A stretch of 64,000 bases of DNA from Thermodesulfobacterium geofontis OPF15 (GCF_000215975.1 NC_015682.1:620001-684000); one strand, 5' to 3'. Positions 37,810-49,042 are shown, counted from the stretch's first letter. Notes: generated by a model not told the origin, from the sequence alone. Program-made: numbers and translations.

Positions 37810-39888
37810 ATGAAGCAAGAAGAAGCAAAATTTAGAGATGTTTTACCTGTTGCCATAGTTTCTTGGACAGGAGCATTATTAGAATGGCTTGATTTTTATA
37901 CTTATGCTATTCTTGCTAAGGTTTTAGCAAATATTTACTTCCCCAGTCATGACCCAATAGCGAGTTTACTTGCTGCGTTTGCTGCTCTTGCTATTGGTTT
38001 TTTATTTAGACCTCTTGGAGCTCTTATGTTTGGGAAAATTGGAGATCAGTTTGGGCGTAAAGTAAGTTTCTTAACTGCTATTACTATGATGATGATTGGA
38101 ACACTTGGGATTGCAATTCTTCCAGGATATGCTACTTTGGGGGTTATTGCTTCTATTGGAATATTTATTTTAAGAATTATTCAAGGGTTAGCTCTTGGAG
38201 GAGGTTATGGTGCTGCTATTACTTATCTTGGAGAATTTACTCCTGATCATTTAAGAGGATTAATTACAGGGTTTCTTTTTACAACACCTGCTTTTGGTAT
38301 GGCTATAGCTGGTAATTTAGCTTCAATCCTTCAGAATTATTTTGGTCTTGAAGCTTTTCAAGCTTATGGATGGAGATGGTGTTTTGTCATAGCAGGTCTT
38401 GTAGTTTTTATTGTTGCTCTTATTATTCAAATTCTTTATAAAGAGACCCCAGTTTTTACTGCTTTGAAGCAGATAAGAAGAGTTACCAGTGCACCGATTA
38501 AAGAACTTTTTACCAATAAATACTATTTATGGTTATTTCTATTAGCTTGGATTGGAGTAATTGGAGCACATGGACCAATATGGTATACAAATCAACTTTA
38601 TATTAAATACTACATGGAAAAATTTGGAATTACCCCGGGAGATTCAGGAAAAATTCTTGCCTATGCTACCTATGTTGTTCTTTGGACTTATCTATTTTTT
38701 GGTTGGATTTCCGATAAAATTGGAAGAAGACCTATTCTGCTTTTTGGAATTTATGGTAATGCTCTTCTTTTTCCTATAACTTTCTATCTTATAAAAAATT
38801 ATGTGAATCCTCCTGATTATACCATGCTTTTCATCTTAACAGCAGCTGGGACCTTTATGAATGGTATAGGTTATAGCGGAGCTATGTCAGCTATGTTACT
38901 TGAGTTATTCCCTGCAAAAATTAGAACTACAGCAATTGGTTTTACATATAACATGGGGTATGGAGTTTTTGGAGGTTTAACACCATTTATGATTACTCTT
39001 CTTTATAAGTTTACTAATAACCTATATTTATCAATAATTATTTGGTCAACTATTGTTCCTATGATAATGGGATTACTTTATCTTTTTAAAGGATGGGAAA
39101 CAAAGGGAGTCAGAATTTGGGAGGAACTTTCAGCAGAAAAATTTGCTCACAAAGCACTTATATTGCCAAGCAATATAAGTATTGGAGAAGCTATGAAAGA
39201 AATGCAAAAAGAAGGTCATCGTATTGCGATAGTTACTGAAAATGGGAAATATCTTGGAATTGTTGAAGAAAGATCTCTTCTTAAATCTTTAATTGCTGGT
39301 TATACTATAAAAAGTCCTCTTAAAGAAGTAGTTATTGATGTAGATGCTGTAATAGATTCAGCAAGAATTATAGATGCTATTGTATTAATTCAACAAACAG
39401 GAGTAAAAGGTGTAGCAGTAGTAGATAAAAATGGAAATATTTTAGGATATATTGATCCACGTTTTGTTTTTAATGAAGTAGCTATTATTAGTGCAGGGAT
39501 TAAAAAACCCTTTACTGAGCGCATTAAAGTTAAAGAGTTTATGAATCCGCCAATTACAGTAAAGGATAATACTTTGGTTATTGAAGTAACTAAAATTATG
39601 AGTGAAAAAGACATTGGATTCTTACCTGTTATAAGTTCTGATACAGGTAAACTTGTTGGGGTTATTTCAGAGAAGGATCTTATGAGCATTCTTTGTTGTG
39701 ATATTACTAATAAAGATAAACCTGTAAAAGAATTTATGATTAAAGATGTGATTACTATTTCGCCTGATAGTACTCTAAAAGAAGCATTAGAAAAATTTAT
39801 TGATCATAAAATAAGACATCTTCCTGTAGTTAAAGATGATAGAGTTGTAGGTGTAGTGTCAGTTAAGGATGTTTTAAAACTCATCTAA
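37810..39888 (+). CDS. MFS (metabolite:H+ symporter-type) transporter fused to CBS domains
   Basis: A 692-residue fusion. Residues 1 to about 440 are a 12-helix major facilitator of the MHS type, with WTGALLEWLDFYTYAI, the loop motif GDQFGRKVSFL between helices 2 and 3 and the repeat SDKIGRRPILLFG. Residues about 448-692 hold four CBS motifs, that is two Bateman modules (for example FMNPPITVKDNTL and FMIKDVITISPDSTL). CBS tails gate transport by nucleotide binding in other systems. MHS substrates are mono- and dicarboxylates or related solutes. The leader shares paired CRP-like sites with acs, so acetate or another acid to be activated is a reasonable guess. AAGGAGG ribosome site; terminator follows. 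Confidence 0.88.
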   Translation: MKQEEAKFRDVLPVAIVSWTGALLEWLDFYTYAILAKVLANIYFPSHDPIASLLAAFAALAIGFLFRPLGALMFGKIGDQFGRKVSFLTAITMMMIGTLGIAILPGYATLGVIASIGIFILRIIQGLALGGGYGAAITYLGEFTPDHLRGLITGFLFTTPAFGMAIAGNLASILQNYFGLEAFQAYGWRWCFVIAGLVVFIVALIIQILYKETPVFTALKQIRRVTSAPIKELFTNKYYLWLFLLAWIGVIGAHGPIWYTNQLYIKYYMEKFGITPGDSGKILAYATYVVLWTYLFFGWISDKIGRRPILLFGIYGNALLFPITFYLIKNYVNPPDYTMLFILTAAGTFMNGIGYSGAMSAMLLELFPAKIRTTAIGFTYNMGYGVFGGLTPFMITLLYKFTNNLYLSIIIWSTIVPMIMGLLYLFKGWETKGVRIWEELSAEKFAHKALILPSNISIGEAMKEMQKEGHRIAIVTENGKYLGIVEERSLLKSLIAGYTIKSPLKEVVIDVDAVIDSARIIDAIVLIQQTGVKGVAVVDKNGNILGYIDPRFVFNEVAIISAGIKKPFTERIKVKEFMNPPITVKDNTLVIEVTKIMSEKDIGFLPVISSDTGKLVGVISEKDLMSILCCDITNKDKPVKEFMIKDVITISPDSTLKEALEKFIDHKIRHLPVVKDDRVVGVVSVKDVLKLI

Positions 39889-39900
39889 GTTTTAATCTCT

Positions 39901-39936
39901 GTAAAGGGGCTTTAAGGCCCCTTTACTTTTGTTTTT
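39901..39936 (+). terminator. Rho-independent terminator after the MFS-CBS gene
   Basis: Perfect 10-base stem GTAAAGGGGC / GCCCCTTTAC around the loop TTTAAG, followed by a T-rich run broken by one G. It begins 12 bases after the stop codon. Confidence 0.93.
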
Positions 39937-40003
39937 AGCTTTAGATTATTGCTAATTTTCAAAGTTTTGGTATGTTTAGGGAAAATTTTTATAAAATCAA
40001 AAT

Positions 40004-41272
40004 ATGCCTGAATGTTTACCTTTCTGTGCCTGGAGATATAATCCTGAGAAAGTAAAAATAGAAGAGGTTGTAGCTCCACCTTATGATATTGTCTCAGAAA
40101 AAGAAATAGAAGAGTTTAAGAAAAAAAGTCCTTATAATATATTCCATTTAGAACTTCCGGAAGATTATAATAAAGCAAAAGAATTACTTGAAAACTGGAA
40201 AAGATCTAAAGTTCTTATTAGAGATGAGTTCCCTACTATCTATTTTTACGAACTTGAGTTTATATACCAAGAAAAAACTTTTATAAGAAAAGGCTTTATT
40301 CTTTTAGTAAAGCTTAGCCCATTTGAGGAGGGGAAAATTCTTCCTCATGAAAAAACTTATCCCAAGGTAACTACTGATAGGTTTGAATTGCTTAAAGCTA
40401 CCCAATTTCAGTTTAGTCAAATTTTTGCCCTTTATGAAGACCCTCAGCTTAAAACTATCAAAAACGTAAATACGAAACATAAAGAACTTCTTTATGAAAT
40501 AAAACAAAAAAATGAAACACATAGATTATATAAAATTTTTGATAAGGAATTTATAAAAGAGCTTTTAAAATTTTTAAAAAATAGAAATTTTTATATTGCT
40601 GATGGGCATCATCGTTATGAAACAGCCTTAAAATTTAGAGAATATATGGAAAATATTTATGGAAGAGACCCTTATAAAGATTATAATTACACAACTATTT
40701 ATATCTGCCCTATAGAAGATGAAAATTTGCTTATGTTCCCCACCCATAGAGTCTATTATTTTGAAAATTCAGAAGAGGTGATAAAAAAGTTTTTTCAGTT
40801 TGCTAAAATAAAAAAAAGCTTAGAAATAGATAAAAATTATAATTTTAATCATTTTTTTGAAAAAGCTTCTTGTGAATGGGCTATCCTTTTTGGAAAAGAG
40901 ATAAAGGTTTTTACTTTAAAAGAAGAAATCTTTGAAGCTATAAAAAAAGAAGACTCTCTTTTTTCTGAAATACCCCTTTATAACTTTTTGCAAATTCTTG
41001 AAAAAATCCTTAATATAAAAGAAGAGGACTTAAAAGAAAAGGGAAAAGTAAAATTTATTTCTCAAAAAGATGAGTTGATAGAAGAAGTTAAGAAAGGAGC
41101 TTTGGGAGTAGTATTTCCTTTTATTTCACCTGTCATTTTAAAAAAGGTTGCTCAGGCAAAAAAATTAATGCCCCATAAATGTACCTATTTTTATCCAAAA
41201 ATTTTAACAGGGTTAATATTAAATGAAGTAAGCGGTAAAAGCTTAAAATATAATGAAAATTTCTATGAGTAA
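40004..41272 (+). CDS. DUF1015 family protein
   Basis: A 422-residue cytosolic protein of DUF1015. The N-terminal FCAWRYNPEKV with APPYDIVSE, then LPHEKTYPKVTTDR and FYIADGHHRYETAL, are the family's conserved blocks, the last suggesting a nucleotide or metal site. The biochemical role is unknown, although some members sit with amino-acid metabolism genes. It is the first gene of a run through hemL, with small overlaps or gaps, so probably one operon. The next gene overlaps its end by 20 bases. Confidence 0.85.
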   Translation: MPECLPFCAWRYNPEKVKIEEVVAPPYDIVSEKEIEEFKKKSPYNIFHLELPEDYNKAKELLENWKRSKVLIRDEFPTIYFYELEFIYQEKTFIRKGFILLVKLSPFEEGKILPHEKTYPKVTTDRFELLKATQFQFSQIFALYEDPQLKTIKNVNTKHKELLYEIKQKNETHRLYKIFDKEFIKELLKFLKNRNFYIADGHHRYETALKFREYMENIYGRDPYKDYNYTTIYICPIEDENLLMFPTHRVYYFENSEEVIKKFFQFAKIKKSLEIDKNYNFNHFFEKASCEWAILFGKEIKVFTLKEEIFEAIKKEDSLFSEIPLYNFLQILEKILNIKEEDLKEKGKVKFISQKDELIEEVKKGALGVVFPFISPVILKKVAQAKKLMPHKCTYFYPKILTGLILNEVSGKSLKYNENFYE

Positions 41273-41786
41273 CGGAAGCATTGAATACTTTACAAAATTA
41301 AAAGGACTTTATGAAAGTTTTTTTAGGGAAAAGCTAAAAGAAGACAAATTTATTGGGGAAAAACTTTCTAAACTTTTAAAGGCTATTAATAATTCAAAAA
41401 GAGTTTTTACAGAAACCGGTTCTTTTGATTTTTGTGCTAAATGTGCGAAATCTGGAGAAAAATGTTGTCAAGCTGGTTTAGAATGGAAGCTTCATAAAGA
41501 GGAATTTTTTATAAATCTTTTGTTAGCCGAAAAAATAGGGATTTCTATAGAGTTTAATTTAGAAAGACCGGAAGATTGTTTATTTTTAGGAGAAAAAGGA
41601 TGCAGTCTAATTTTTACTCCGCTTTTTTGTAGAAACTTTTTTTGTGATAAACTTTCTAAATTTTTAGGGCATGAAAGACTGGTGAAAATTCAGCAAACCA
41701 TGGAAGATGAAGCAATATTTGGTTTTGAACTTTCAAATTACATAAATAGAAAATATTTAATACCTTATTTTAATTTGATGAGGTAA
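41253..41786 (+). CDS. Cysteine-cluster protein, possible metal-binding, unknown
   Basis: A 177-residue soluble protein that I cannot name. It has a first cluster C-x2-C-x6-CC (CAKCAKSGEKCC, about 62-73) and further cysteines in EDCLFLGEKGC and FCRNFFC, the layout of the YkgJ-type metal-chelating cluster but poorly conserved. Two start Met codons are possible (residues 1 and 5). It overlaps DUF1015 and is five bases before the epimerase gene, so it is co-transcribed with both. Confidence 0.6.
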   Translation: MKISMSNGSIEYFTKLKGLYESFFREKLKEDKFIGEKLSKLLKAINNSKRVFTETGSFDFCAKCAKSGEKCCQAGLEWKLHKEEFFINLLLAEKIGISIEFNLERPEDCLFLGEKGCSLIFTPLFCRNFFCDKLSKFLGHERLVKIQQTMEDEAIFGFELSNYINRKYLIPYFNLMR

Positions 41787-41791
41787 AAAAA

Positions 41792-42763
41792 ATGGGATAT
41801 TATCTTGTTACAGGAGTAGCTGGATTTATAGGATGGAGGGTAGGAGAGTTTTTATTAAAAGAGGGTAAGGCGGTTTTAGGAGTTGATAACCTTAATGATG
41901 CCTATGATGTTACTCTTAAATATTGGAGACTAAATGAACTTAAAAAATCTGAAAATTTTAAATTTTATCAAATTGATATAACCAATTTTCAAGCATTGAA
42001 GACTATTTTTGAAACTTATTCTATTTCAGCTGTTATTCATTTAGCAGCAAGAGCAGGGGTAAGGGCAAGTCTTGAAAATCCATGGGTTTATGTTGATTCT
42101 AATATTACAGGAACATTAAATCTTCTTGAACTTATGAAAGATTTTGGAGTAAAAAAACTGGTACTTGCTTCAACTTCTTCAATTTATGCAGGGCAATCCC
42201 CACCTTTTCACGAAGATCTAAAAGTAGATACCCCACTTTCTCCTTATGCAGCTACCAAAAAAGGAGCTGAACTTCTTTCTTACACTTATCATCATCTTTA
42301 TGGACTGGATATTTCAGTAGTTAGATATTTTACAGTTTATGGACCAGCAGGAAGACCAGATATGAGTATTTTTAGGTTTATTAAATGGATTTATGAAGAA
42401 AAGCCAATTAAAATTTTTGGAGATGGAACCCAGGCAAGAGATTTTACCTATATAGATGATATTGCAAGAGGAACTATTGCCTCTTTAAAACCTCTGGGAT
42501 ATGAAATTATTAACTTGGGAGGAGGAAAAAATCCTATTTCTATAAACCAAATAATTGAAATTTTAGAAAGACTTATAGGTAAAAAAGCAAAAAGAGAGTA
42601 TTTAAATTTTCACAAAGCTGATGTGAAAGTTACTTGGGCAGATATTAGTAAAGCTAAAAAACTTCTAAATTGGGAACCAGAAATTAGCATAGAAGAAGGT
42701 CTTAAAAGAACTGTAAATTGGAGCAAAGAAAATATAGAGCTTATTAAAAGTATAAAGGTTTAA
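41792..42763 (+). CDS. NAD-dependent sugar-nucleotide epimerase (UDP-glucuronate 4-epimerase-like)
   Basis: A 323-residue extended short-chain dehydrogenase. The N-terminus has GVAGFIGWRVGEFLL and GVDNLNDAYDVTLK, a pattern specific to UDP-glucuronate/galacturonate 4-epimerases. The catalytic triad is visible as Ser in ASTSSIYAG and Tyr-x3-Lys in YAATKKG. GDGTQARDFTYIDDIARG binds the nucleotide sugar. It would supply UDP-galacturonate for lipopolysaccharide or other surface sugars. There are no glycosyltransferases nearby. Confidence 0.88.
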   Translation: MGYYLVTGVAGFIGWRVGEFLLKEGKAVLGVDNLNDAYDVTLKYWRLNELKKSENFKFYQIDITNFQALKTIFETYSISAVIHLAARAGVRASLENPWVYVDSNITGTLNLLELMKDFGVKKLVLASTSSIYAGQSPPFHEDLKVDTPLSPYAATKKGAELLSYTYHHLYGLDISVVRYFTVYGPAGRPDMSIFRFIKWIYEEKPIKIFGDGTQARDFTYIDDIARGTIASLKPLGYEIINLGGGKNPISINQIIEILERLIGKKAKREYLNFHKADVKVTWADISKAKKLLNWEPEISIEEGLKRTVNWSKENIELIKSIKV

Positions 42764-42764
42764 A

Positions 42765-43328
42765 ATGAAAAAGTTAGAAAGTCTTTGTTATTTTGCTAAT
42801 TATCTTTCCAAAATGGGGTTAATTGTTGGTTCGGAGGGTAATATTTCTATAAGAGATAAAGAAGGATTTTGGATTACTCCCTCTGGTAAAATAAAGGAAA
42901 ATCTTAAACCAAAAGAAATTGCCTTTGTAAATTGGGAGGGGGAATTTTTAAAAGGTATTCCTTCTTCTGAATGGGGTATGCATTTAGAAATTTATCGTAA
43001 AAATTCATCTGCTCATGCTATTGTACATTCTCATCCAACATACCTTTTAGTGCTTAATCTTTTAGGATTTACATTCAAAAACTTTTCTCTTTTTGAAGCA
43101 CAATATTTTTTTAAAGAAAAAATTAAAATAATACCACCTCTTCCTCCGGGTTCTTTTGAATTGTGGGATAAGGTTTCAGAAGAAAGTATTAATTCTAAGG
43201 TGCTTATTCTTAGTAATCATGGTCTTGTAGTATGGGAGAAGGATTTAGAAACAGCTGTTAATCTTAGTATAATTTTTGAAAAGCTTTGTAAAATAGAGTA
43301 TTTTAAAAAACTTGTAGAGGAGGTTTAG
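42765..43328 (+). CDS. Class II aldolase/adducin family protein
   Basis: A 187-residue zinc-dependent enzyme of the fuculose-phosphate/ribulose-phosphate aldolase-epimerase family. It has VGSEGNISIRDKEGFWITPSG for phosphate binding, the zinc ligands in VHSHPTYLL and a third His in LSNHGLVVW. Members also include methylthioribulose-1-phosphate dehydratase, so the substrate is open. It starts one base after the epimerase stop and precedes hemL by three bases. Confidence 0.88.
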   Translation: MKKLESLCYFANYLSKMGLIVGSEGNISIRDKEGFWITPSGKIKENLKPKEIAFVNWEGEFLKGIPSSEWGMHLEIYRKNSSAHAIVHSHPTYLLVLNLLGFTFKNFSLFEAQYFFKEKIKIIPPLPPGSFELWDKVSEESINSKVLILSNHGLVVWEKDLETAVNLSIIFEKLCKIEYFKKLVEEV

Positions 43329-43331
43329 GGG

Positions 43332-45646
<2,315 letters not shown>

Positions 45647-45648
45647 TC

Positions 45649-45677
45649 ATTATAGCTTTATTTTAATTATCTTTCAA
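45649..45677 (-). promoter_or_regulatory. Promoter of ilvC
   Basis: On the minus strand, TTGAAA (45677 to 45672) and consensus TATAAT (45654 to 45649) with 17-base spacing, 35 bases before the ilvC ATG. The short leader leaves no room for a leader-peptide attenuator or T-box. Confidence 0.75.
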
Positions 45678-45786
45678 GTGAAAATTGTTTGAGATTTTAA
45701 CTTTAATTATTTGAGAAAAAAATAAAAAGTTAAAGGATTTAAACCCTCCACAATATCTAAAAATTTTTTAAAAAATTTAAAATTGA

Positions 45787-46137
45787 TTATTTTTTAACTT
45801 TTTTAATACTTTCTGCTACAAGTTTACCCTCTTTTTCTACATATTTTACTTCGACCGTATCTCCCTTATTAATTCCTTTTAATTGCTTTTCAGTTGCACT
45901 AATTTTGATTTCCTTTTTTTCTTTTTCACATTTTATAGTTAAAGTTTTATCAGCTGTATCAACAGCTACTACCTCACCAGTAACACTTTTAATTTCTTCT
46001 TTTTTTACCTCTTTTTTAACTACCTTTTCCTTAGCTGGAGGCTGTTGAGCTCCTTTTTCTGCAGGAGTTTGAGCAAAAATAGGTGAGGTTGTTAAAACAA
46101 CTCCTAAAGCTGTTAAGGTTACTAAAAGCTTTTTCAT
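45787..46137 (-). CDS. Small exported protein downstream of a two-component system, unknown
   Basis: A 116-residue protein with a clear Sec signal peptide (MKKLLVTLTALGVVLTTSPIFAQ, cleavage near AQ). After a Lys/Glu/Pro-rich linker comes a compact beta-rich domain, VTGEVVAVDTADKTLTIKC, followed by KGDTVEVKYVEKEGKLVAESI, resembling an OB-like or DUF5666-type fold. A longer frame from 46182 is rejected because GGGGGGTGG lies just before the ATG at 46137. It lies downstream of the NtrC-type regulator on the same strand, behind a sigma-54-like promoter, and is therefore its likely target. The role is perhaps in envelope or metal stress. Confidence 0.7.
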   Translation of the reverse strand: MKKLLVTLTALGVVLTTSPIFAQTPAEKGAQQPPAKEKVVKKEVKKEEIKSVTGEVVAVDTADKTLTIKCEKEKKEIKISATEKQLKGINKGDTVEVKYVEKEGKLVAESIKKVKK

Positions 46138-46177
46138 ATTACCACCCCCCTTATTAATTAGTTTTTTAATTTTAAAA

Positions 46178-46193
46178 ATCAAATTTTATGCCA
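46178..46193 (-). promoter_or_regulatory. Sigma-54-like promoter of the small exported protein
   Basis: Minus strand TGGCAT (46193 to 46188), five bases, then TTGAT (46182 to 46178). The GG and the -12 dinucleotide have the exact sigma-54 spacing of TGGCAC-N5-TTGC; the final C is A here. Transcription would start near 46167, 30 bases before the ATG. The adjacent gene encodes a sigma-54 activator, which raises the likelihood. Confidence 0.5.
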
Positions 46194-46238
46194 GATTAAA
46201 AAGTAGATTTTTTAAGATATGATTTATTAATGATTTTC

Positions 46239-47624
46239 TCATTTGGGAAAATTTTCCCATTTGGGTAAATTTTTTAGAAGTCCATATTTTTTTAATCTAT
46301 ACCAAAAGGTTTTATAACTCATATTTAAAATCTTGGCAGCTCTTGCAATAACAAAATTAGATTTAATTAATGCCTTTTTAAGTAATTCTTTTTCTAACTC
46401 TTTATAATCTATTCCTTCTTCAGGTATTTCAATTTCAAATATACTTTTAGGATTAGAAAGTTTTAATTCATCTGCAATATCTTTGAATTTGATTTTATCG
46501 CCTTCGCAAATAATAATTGCCTTTTCAATAACTGATTCTAATTCTCTTATATTTCCAGGCCAATGATAATTAAGTAAAGCTTGCATTGCTTTTTCTTCAA
46601 TGCCTTTAATTTCTTTTCCGAATTCTTTTGAATACTTTTCTATAAAATATTTTACAAGTTCAGGTATATCTTCTTTTCTTTCTCTAAGAGGAGGTATTTC
46701 TATAGTTACAACCTTTAATCTATAATATAGATCTTCTCTAAATTTCTTTTTTTGAACCTCTTCAAGAAGATTTTTATTTGTAGCTGCGATTATTCTTACA
46801 TCTACTTTTATAGTTTCTTTGCCACCAATTCTTCTTATTTCTTTTTCTTGAAGTACTCTAAGTAATTTTGATTGGGTAATTAATGGAAGTTCAGCAACTT
46901 CGTCAAGAAAAAGGGTTCCTTTATTTGCTGCTTCTATAAGACCTATTTTTCTTGTATTTGCTCCAGTGAAAGCTCCAGGTTCATATCCAAAAAGTTCAGA
47001 TTCTATAAGGGTTTCGGGAATAGCTGCACAATTTATTGCAATAAAGGGATTGTCCTTTCTTGGAGAATTATGATGAATCGCCCTTGCTATAAGCTCCTTC
47101 CCAGTTCCACTTTCTCCACATATAAGCACTGTTGCATTAGTTGGAGCAACCTTCTTTACTATTTCAATAACTTGAAGCATTTTTTTTGATTTCCCAACTA
47201 CACCATCTATTTTAAATTTCTCATAAAGTTCACTTTTAAGACGATAAACCTCTTTTACAAGATTAATTTTTTCTTCTGCTCTTTTAATAGTTAAAAGAAG
47301 GACCTCTTTATTAATCGGTTTCGTTAAGTAATCAAAAGCTCCTTTCTTTATCGCTTCAACTGCTGAAGGAATACTTCCAAAGGCAGTAATTATTATTACA
47401 GCAGGTTTAAAGGGTTCTTCTGGAAGGTCATTTAAAATATCCATTCCATCTTCATTTTGTAATTTTAAATCAGTGAGAATAATCTCTGGATGATATTGAG
47501 AAATTATTTTTCTTGCCTCTTCTAAAGAACTTGCAGAAAAGACATTATAACCTGCTTCTTTAAGTATTGTTGATAAAAGTTCTTTCTGTAAATGCTCGTC
47601 TTCTATTACTAAAATAGAAGTCAT
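46239..47624 (-). CDS. NtrC-type sigma-54-dependent response regulator
   Basis: A 461-residue three-domain activator. The receiver has the phosphoacceptor Asp52 in ILTDLKLQNEDG and the TKP switch at 101-103. The AAA+ domain has Walker A GESGTGKE (170-177) and the sigma-54 contact loop GAFTGA (217-222). The C-terminal Fis-type helix-turn-helix includes IARAAKILNMSYKTFWYRLK. It would activate sigma-54 RNA polymerase after phosphorylation by the kinase encoded just upstream, whose gene end it overlaps by four bases. A 16-base palindrome lies within its own last codons. Confidence 0.95.
   Translation of the reverse strand: MTSILVIEDEHLQKELLSTILKEAGYNVFSASSLEEARKIISQYHPEIILTDLKLQNEDGMDILNDLPEEPFKPAVIIITAFGSIPSAVEAIKKGAFDYLTKPINKEVLLLTIKRAEEKINLVKEVYRLKSELYEKFKIDGVVGKSKKMLQVIEIVKKVAPTNATVLICGESGTGKELIARAIHHNSPRKDNPFIAINCAAIPETLIESELFGYEPGAFTGANTRKIGLIEAANKGTLFLDEVAELPLITQSKLLRVLQEKEIRRIGGKETIKVDVRIIAATNKNLLEEVQKKKFREDLYYRLKVVTIEIPPLRERKEDIPELVKYFIEKYSKEFGKEIKGIEEKAMQALLNYHWPGNIRELESVIEKAIIICEGDKIKFKDIADELKLSNPKSIFEIEIPEEGIDYKELEKELLKKALIKSNFVIARAAKILNMSYKTFWYRLKKYGLLKNLPKWENFPK
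46244..46259. promoter_or_regulatory. 16-base palindrome, candidate enhancer site of the NtrC-type regulator
   Basis: Perfect palindrome TGGGAAAATTTTCCCA within the 3' end of the regulator gene, followed after TT by another TGGG half-site (46262-46265). Its centre is about 85 bases upstream of the predicted sigma-54 transcription start, a usual enhancer distance. No spacer loop or T-run, so it is not a terminator. Confidence 0.5.
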
Positions 47625-49042
47625 AATTGAAGTGGTAGATAAATTTTAACTTCACTACCTTGTCCTAATTTACTTAAAAATTCTATTTTTCCTTTGTGTT
47701 CTTCAATTATTTTTTTTGCTAAAGGTAGTCCAATTCCAAGTCCTCCCTTTTTAGTAGAGAAAAAGGGTTCAAAAATTTTTTCTTTAATTTCCTCAGGCAC
47801 CCCCTCCCCTGTGTCTTTGATTTTAATTAATAAATTATTATTTTCTAACTGAGTTTCAATAAATAAATTTTTTACTAAAGAATTTTCCATTGCTTGTAAA
47901 GCATTTGTAATTATATTTAAAAGACAACTTTTTATTAAGTCTGTATCCAAATTTAGAACCAAATTATTATCAATATTGTAATTGGTAATAATACTTACAC
48001 CTTTTTGTTGAGCTGATATCTCAATTAACGAGATTACATCATTTATTATTTCTAAAATATTAACCGGTTTTTTGTTTAGTTTTAAAGGTTTTGTATATTC
48101 TAAATATTCTGTAATTAAATTATTAATTCTATATATTTCCTGTTTCATATTTTGTAAAAGGTTTAAATAATCTTTGTTTAGATTTTCGTTTTTTAATTTA
48201 TCTAATAAATAGTCTATACTTAAATTTATAAAATTAAGAGGATTTCTTATTTCATGAGCAATTGTCTTACTAAGTTGTCCAAAAGTTATGAGATGTTCAG
48301 CTTCCCTTAATCTTTCTTGGAACATTTTATTTTCTCTAAGTTTCTGGATCATAAAGTTAAAACTTTCTGCTATTTTTCCTATTTCATCTTTTCTATTAAT
48401 ATTTACTTCGCAATCCAAATCTCCTTTAGCAATCCTTATAGCTATCTCACTTAAGGTTTCTATGGGCTTAGTATATTTTATAGAAATAACGTAAATAAAG
48501 ATAATACCTAATAAAAAGATAATAAAGGTTACAACCATCCTTTTTAGAGCATTAGTTTTTAAAATTTCTGAAAAATTTTCCTTGTTTATTTTTAAATAAA
48601 TATACCCATATTGAATATTTTGAGCAGTTATGGGAACTATTACACTATAAGCATCTTCTTCTTCAGATACTGGTTCTCCAAGTTCTGCTTTAATAATTAA
48701 TTCTTTCTTTTTATGAGTTATCTTTTCTCCTATCTTTTGGGGATTAGTGCTTGCAATAATTTGCTGAGTATTACTTATTATAGAAATTTCTTTTACTCCC
48801 TTTGTTTTCAGGGTATTTAGATAATTTATTAGTTTATATGGATTATTTCCTGTAACTTCTGCAACTCCAATTTGGATTGCCTTAGTAAGTTCTGCAGTAT
48901 TACGTTCAATTTCTTTTATAAGTCTTTTTTCAGTTTGTGTATAGAAGATATAAAGAGTTAACATTAAAATAAAATTGAGGGATAAAAGAAGAAGAATTAA
49001 ACTCCATTTTAAAGAAAATTTTTCTATAAGTTTTAAAAACAT
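47621..49042 (-). CDS. Membrane sensor histidine kinase
   Basis: A 473-residue kinase with a membrane helix at about 13-35, an extracytoplasmic sensor domain (36-165) of single-Cache/double-Cache-like appearance (ITHKKKELIIKAELGEPV), a second helix at 168-188, a HAMP linker (190-240), the phosphoacceptor His263 in TIAHEIRNPLNFI and an ATPase domain with NALQAM, DTGEGVPEE and GGLGIGLPLAKKI. The ligand is unknown. It is the first gene of a two-component operon with the NtrC-type regulator; a GAGGGG ribosome site precedes the ATG. Confidence 0.94.
   Translation of the reverse strand: MFLKLIEKFSLKWSLILLLLSLNFILMLTLYIFYTQTEKRLIKEIERNTAELTKAIQIGVAEVTGNNPYKLINYLNTLKTKGVKEISIISNTQQIIASTNPQKIGEKITHKKKELIIKAELGEPVSEEEDAYSVIVPITAQNIQYGYIYLKINKENFSEILKTNALKRMVVTFIIFLLGIIFIYVISIKYTKPIETLSEIAIRIAKGDLDCEVNINRKDEIGKIAESFNFMIQKLRENKMFQERLREAEHLITFGQLSKTIAHEIRNPLNFINLSIDYLLDKLKNENLNKDYLNLLQNMKQEIYRINNLITEYLEYTKPLKLNKKPVNILEIINDVISLIEISAQQKGVSIITNYNIDNNLVLNLDTDLIKSCLLNIITNALQAMENSLVKNLFIETQLENNNLLIKIKDTGEGVPEEIKEKIFEPFFSTKKGGLGIGLPLAKKIIEEHKGKIEFLSKLGQGSEVKIYLPLQL

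Noticed and set aside
45730-45755. Terminator after the small exported protein gene on the minus strand
   Set aside because: The stem AGGGTTT/AAATCCT has no loop and needs a wobble pair, so although T-runs follow I do not call it.
46239-46265. Terminator hairpin after the NtrC-type regulator gene
   Set aside because: The palindrome has no loop and is followed by mixed sequence, not a T-run; it also overlaps the coding end.
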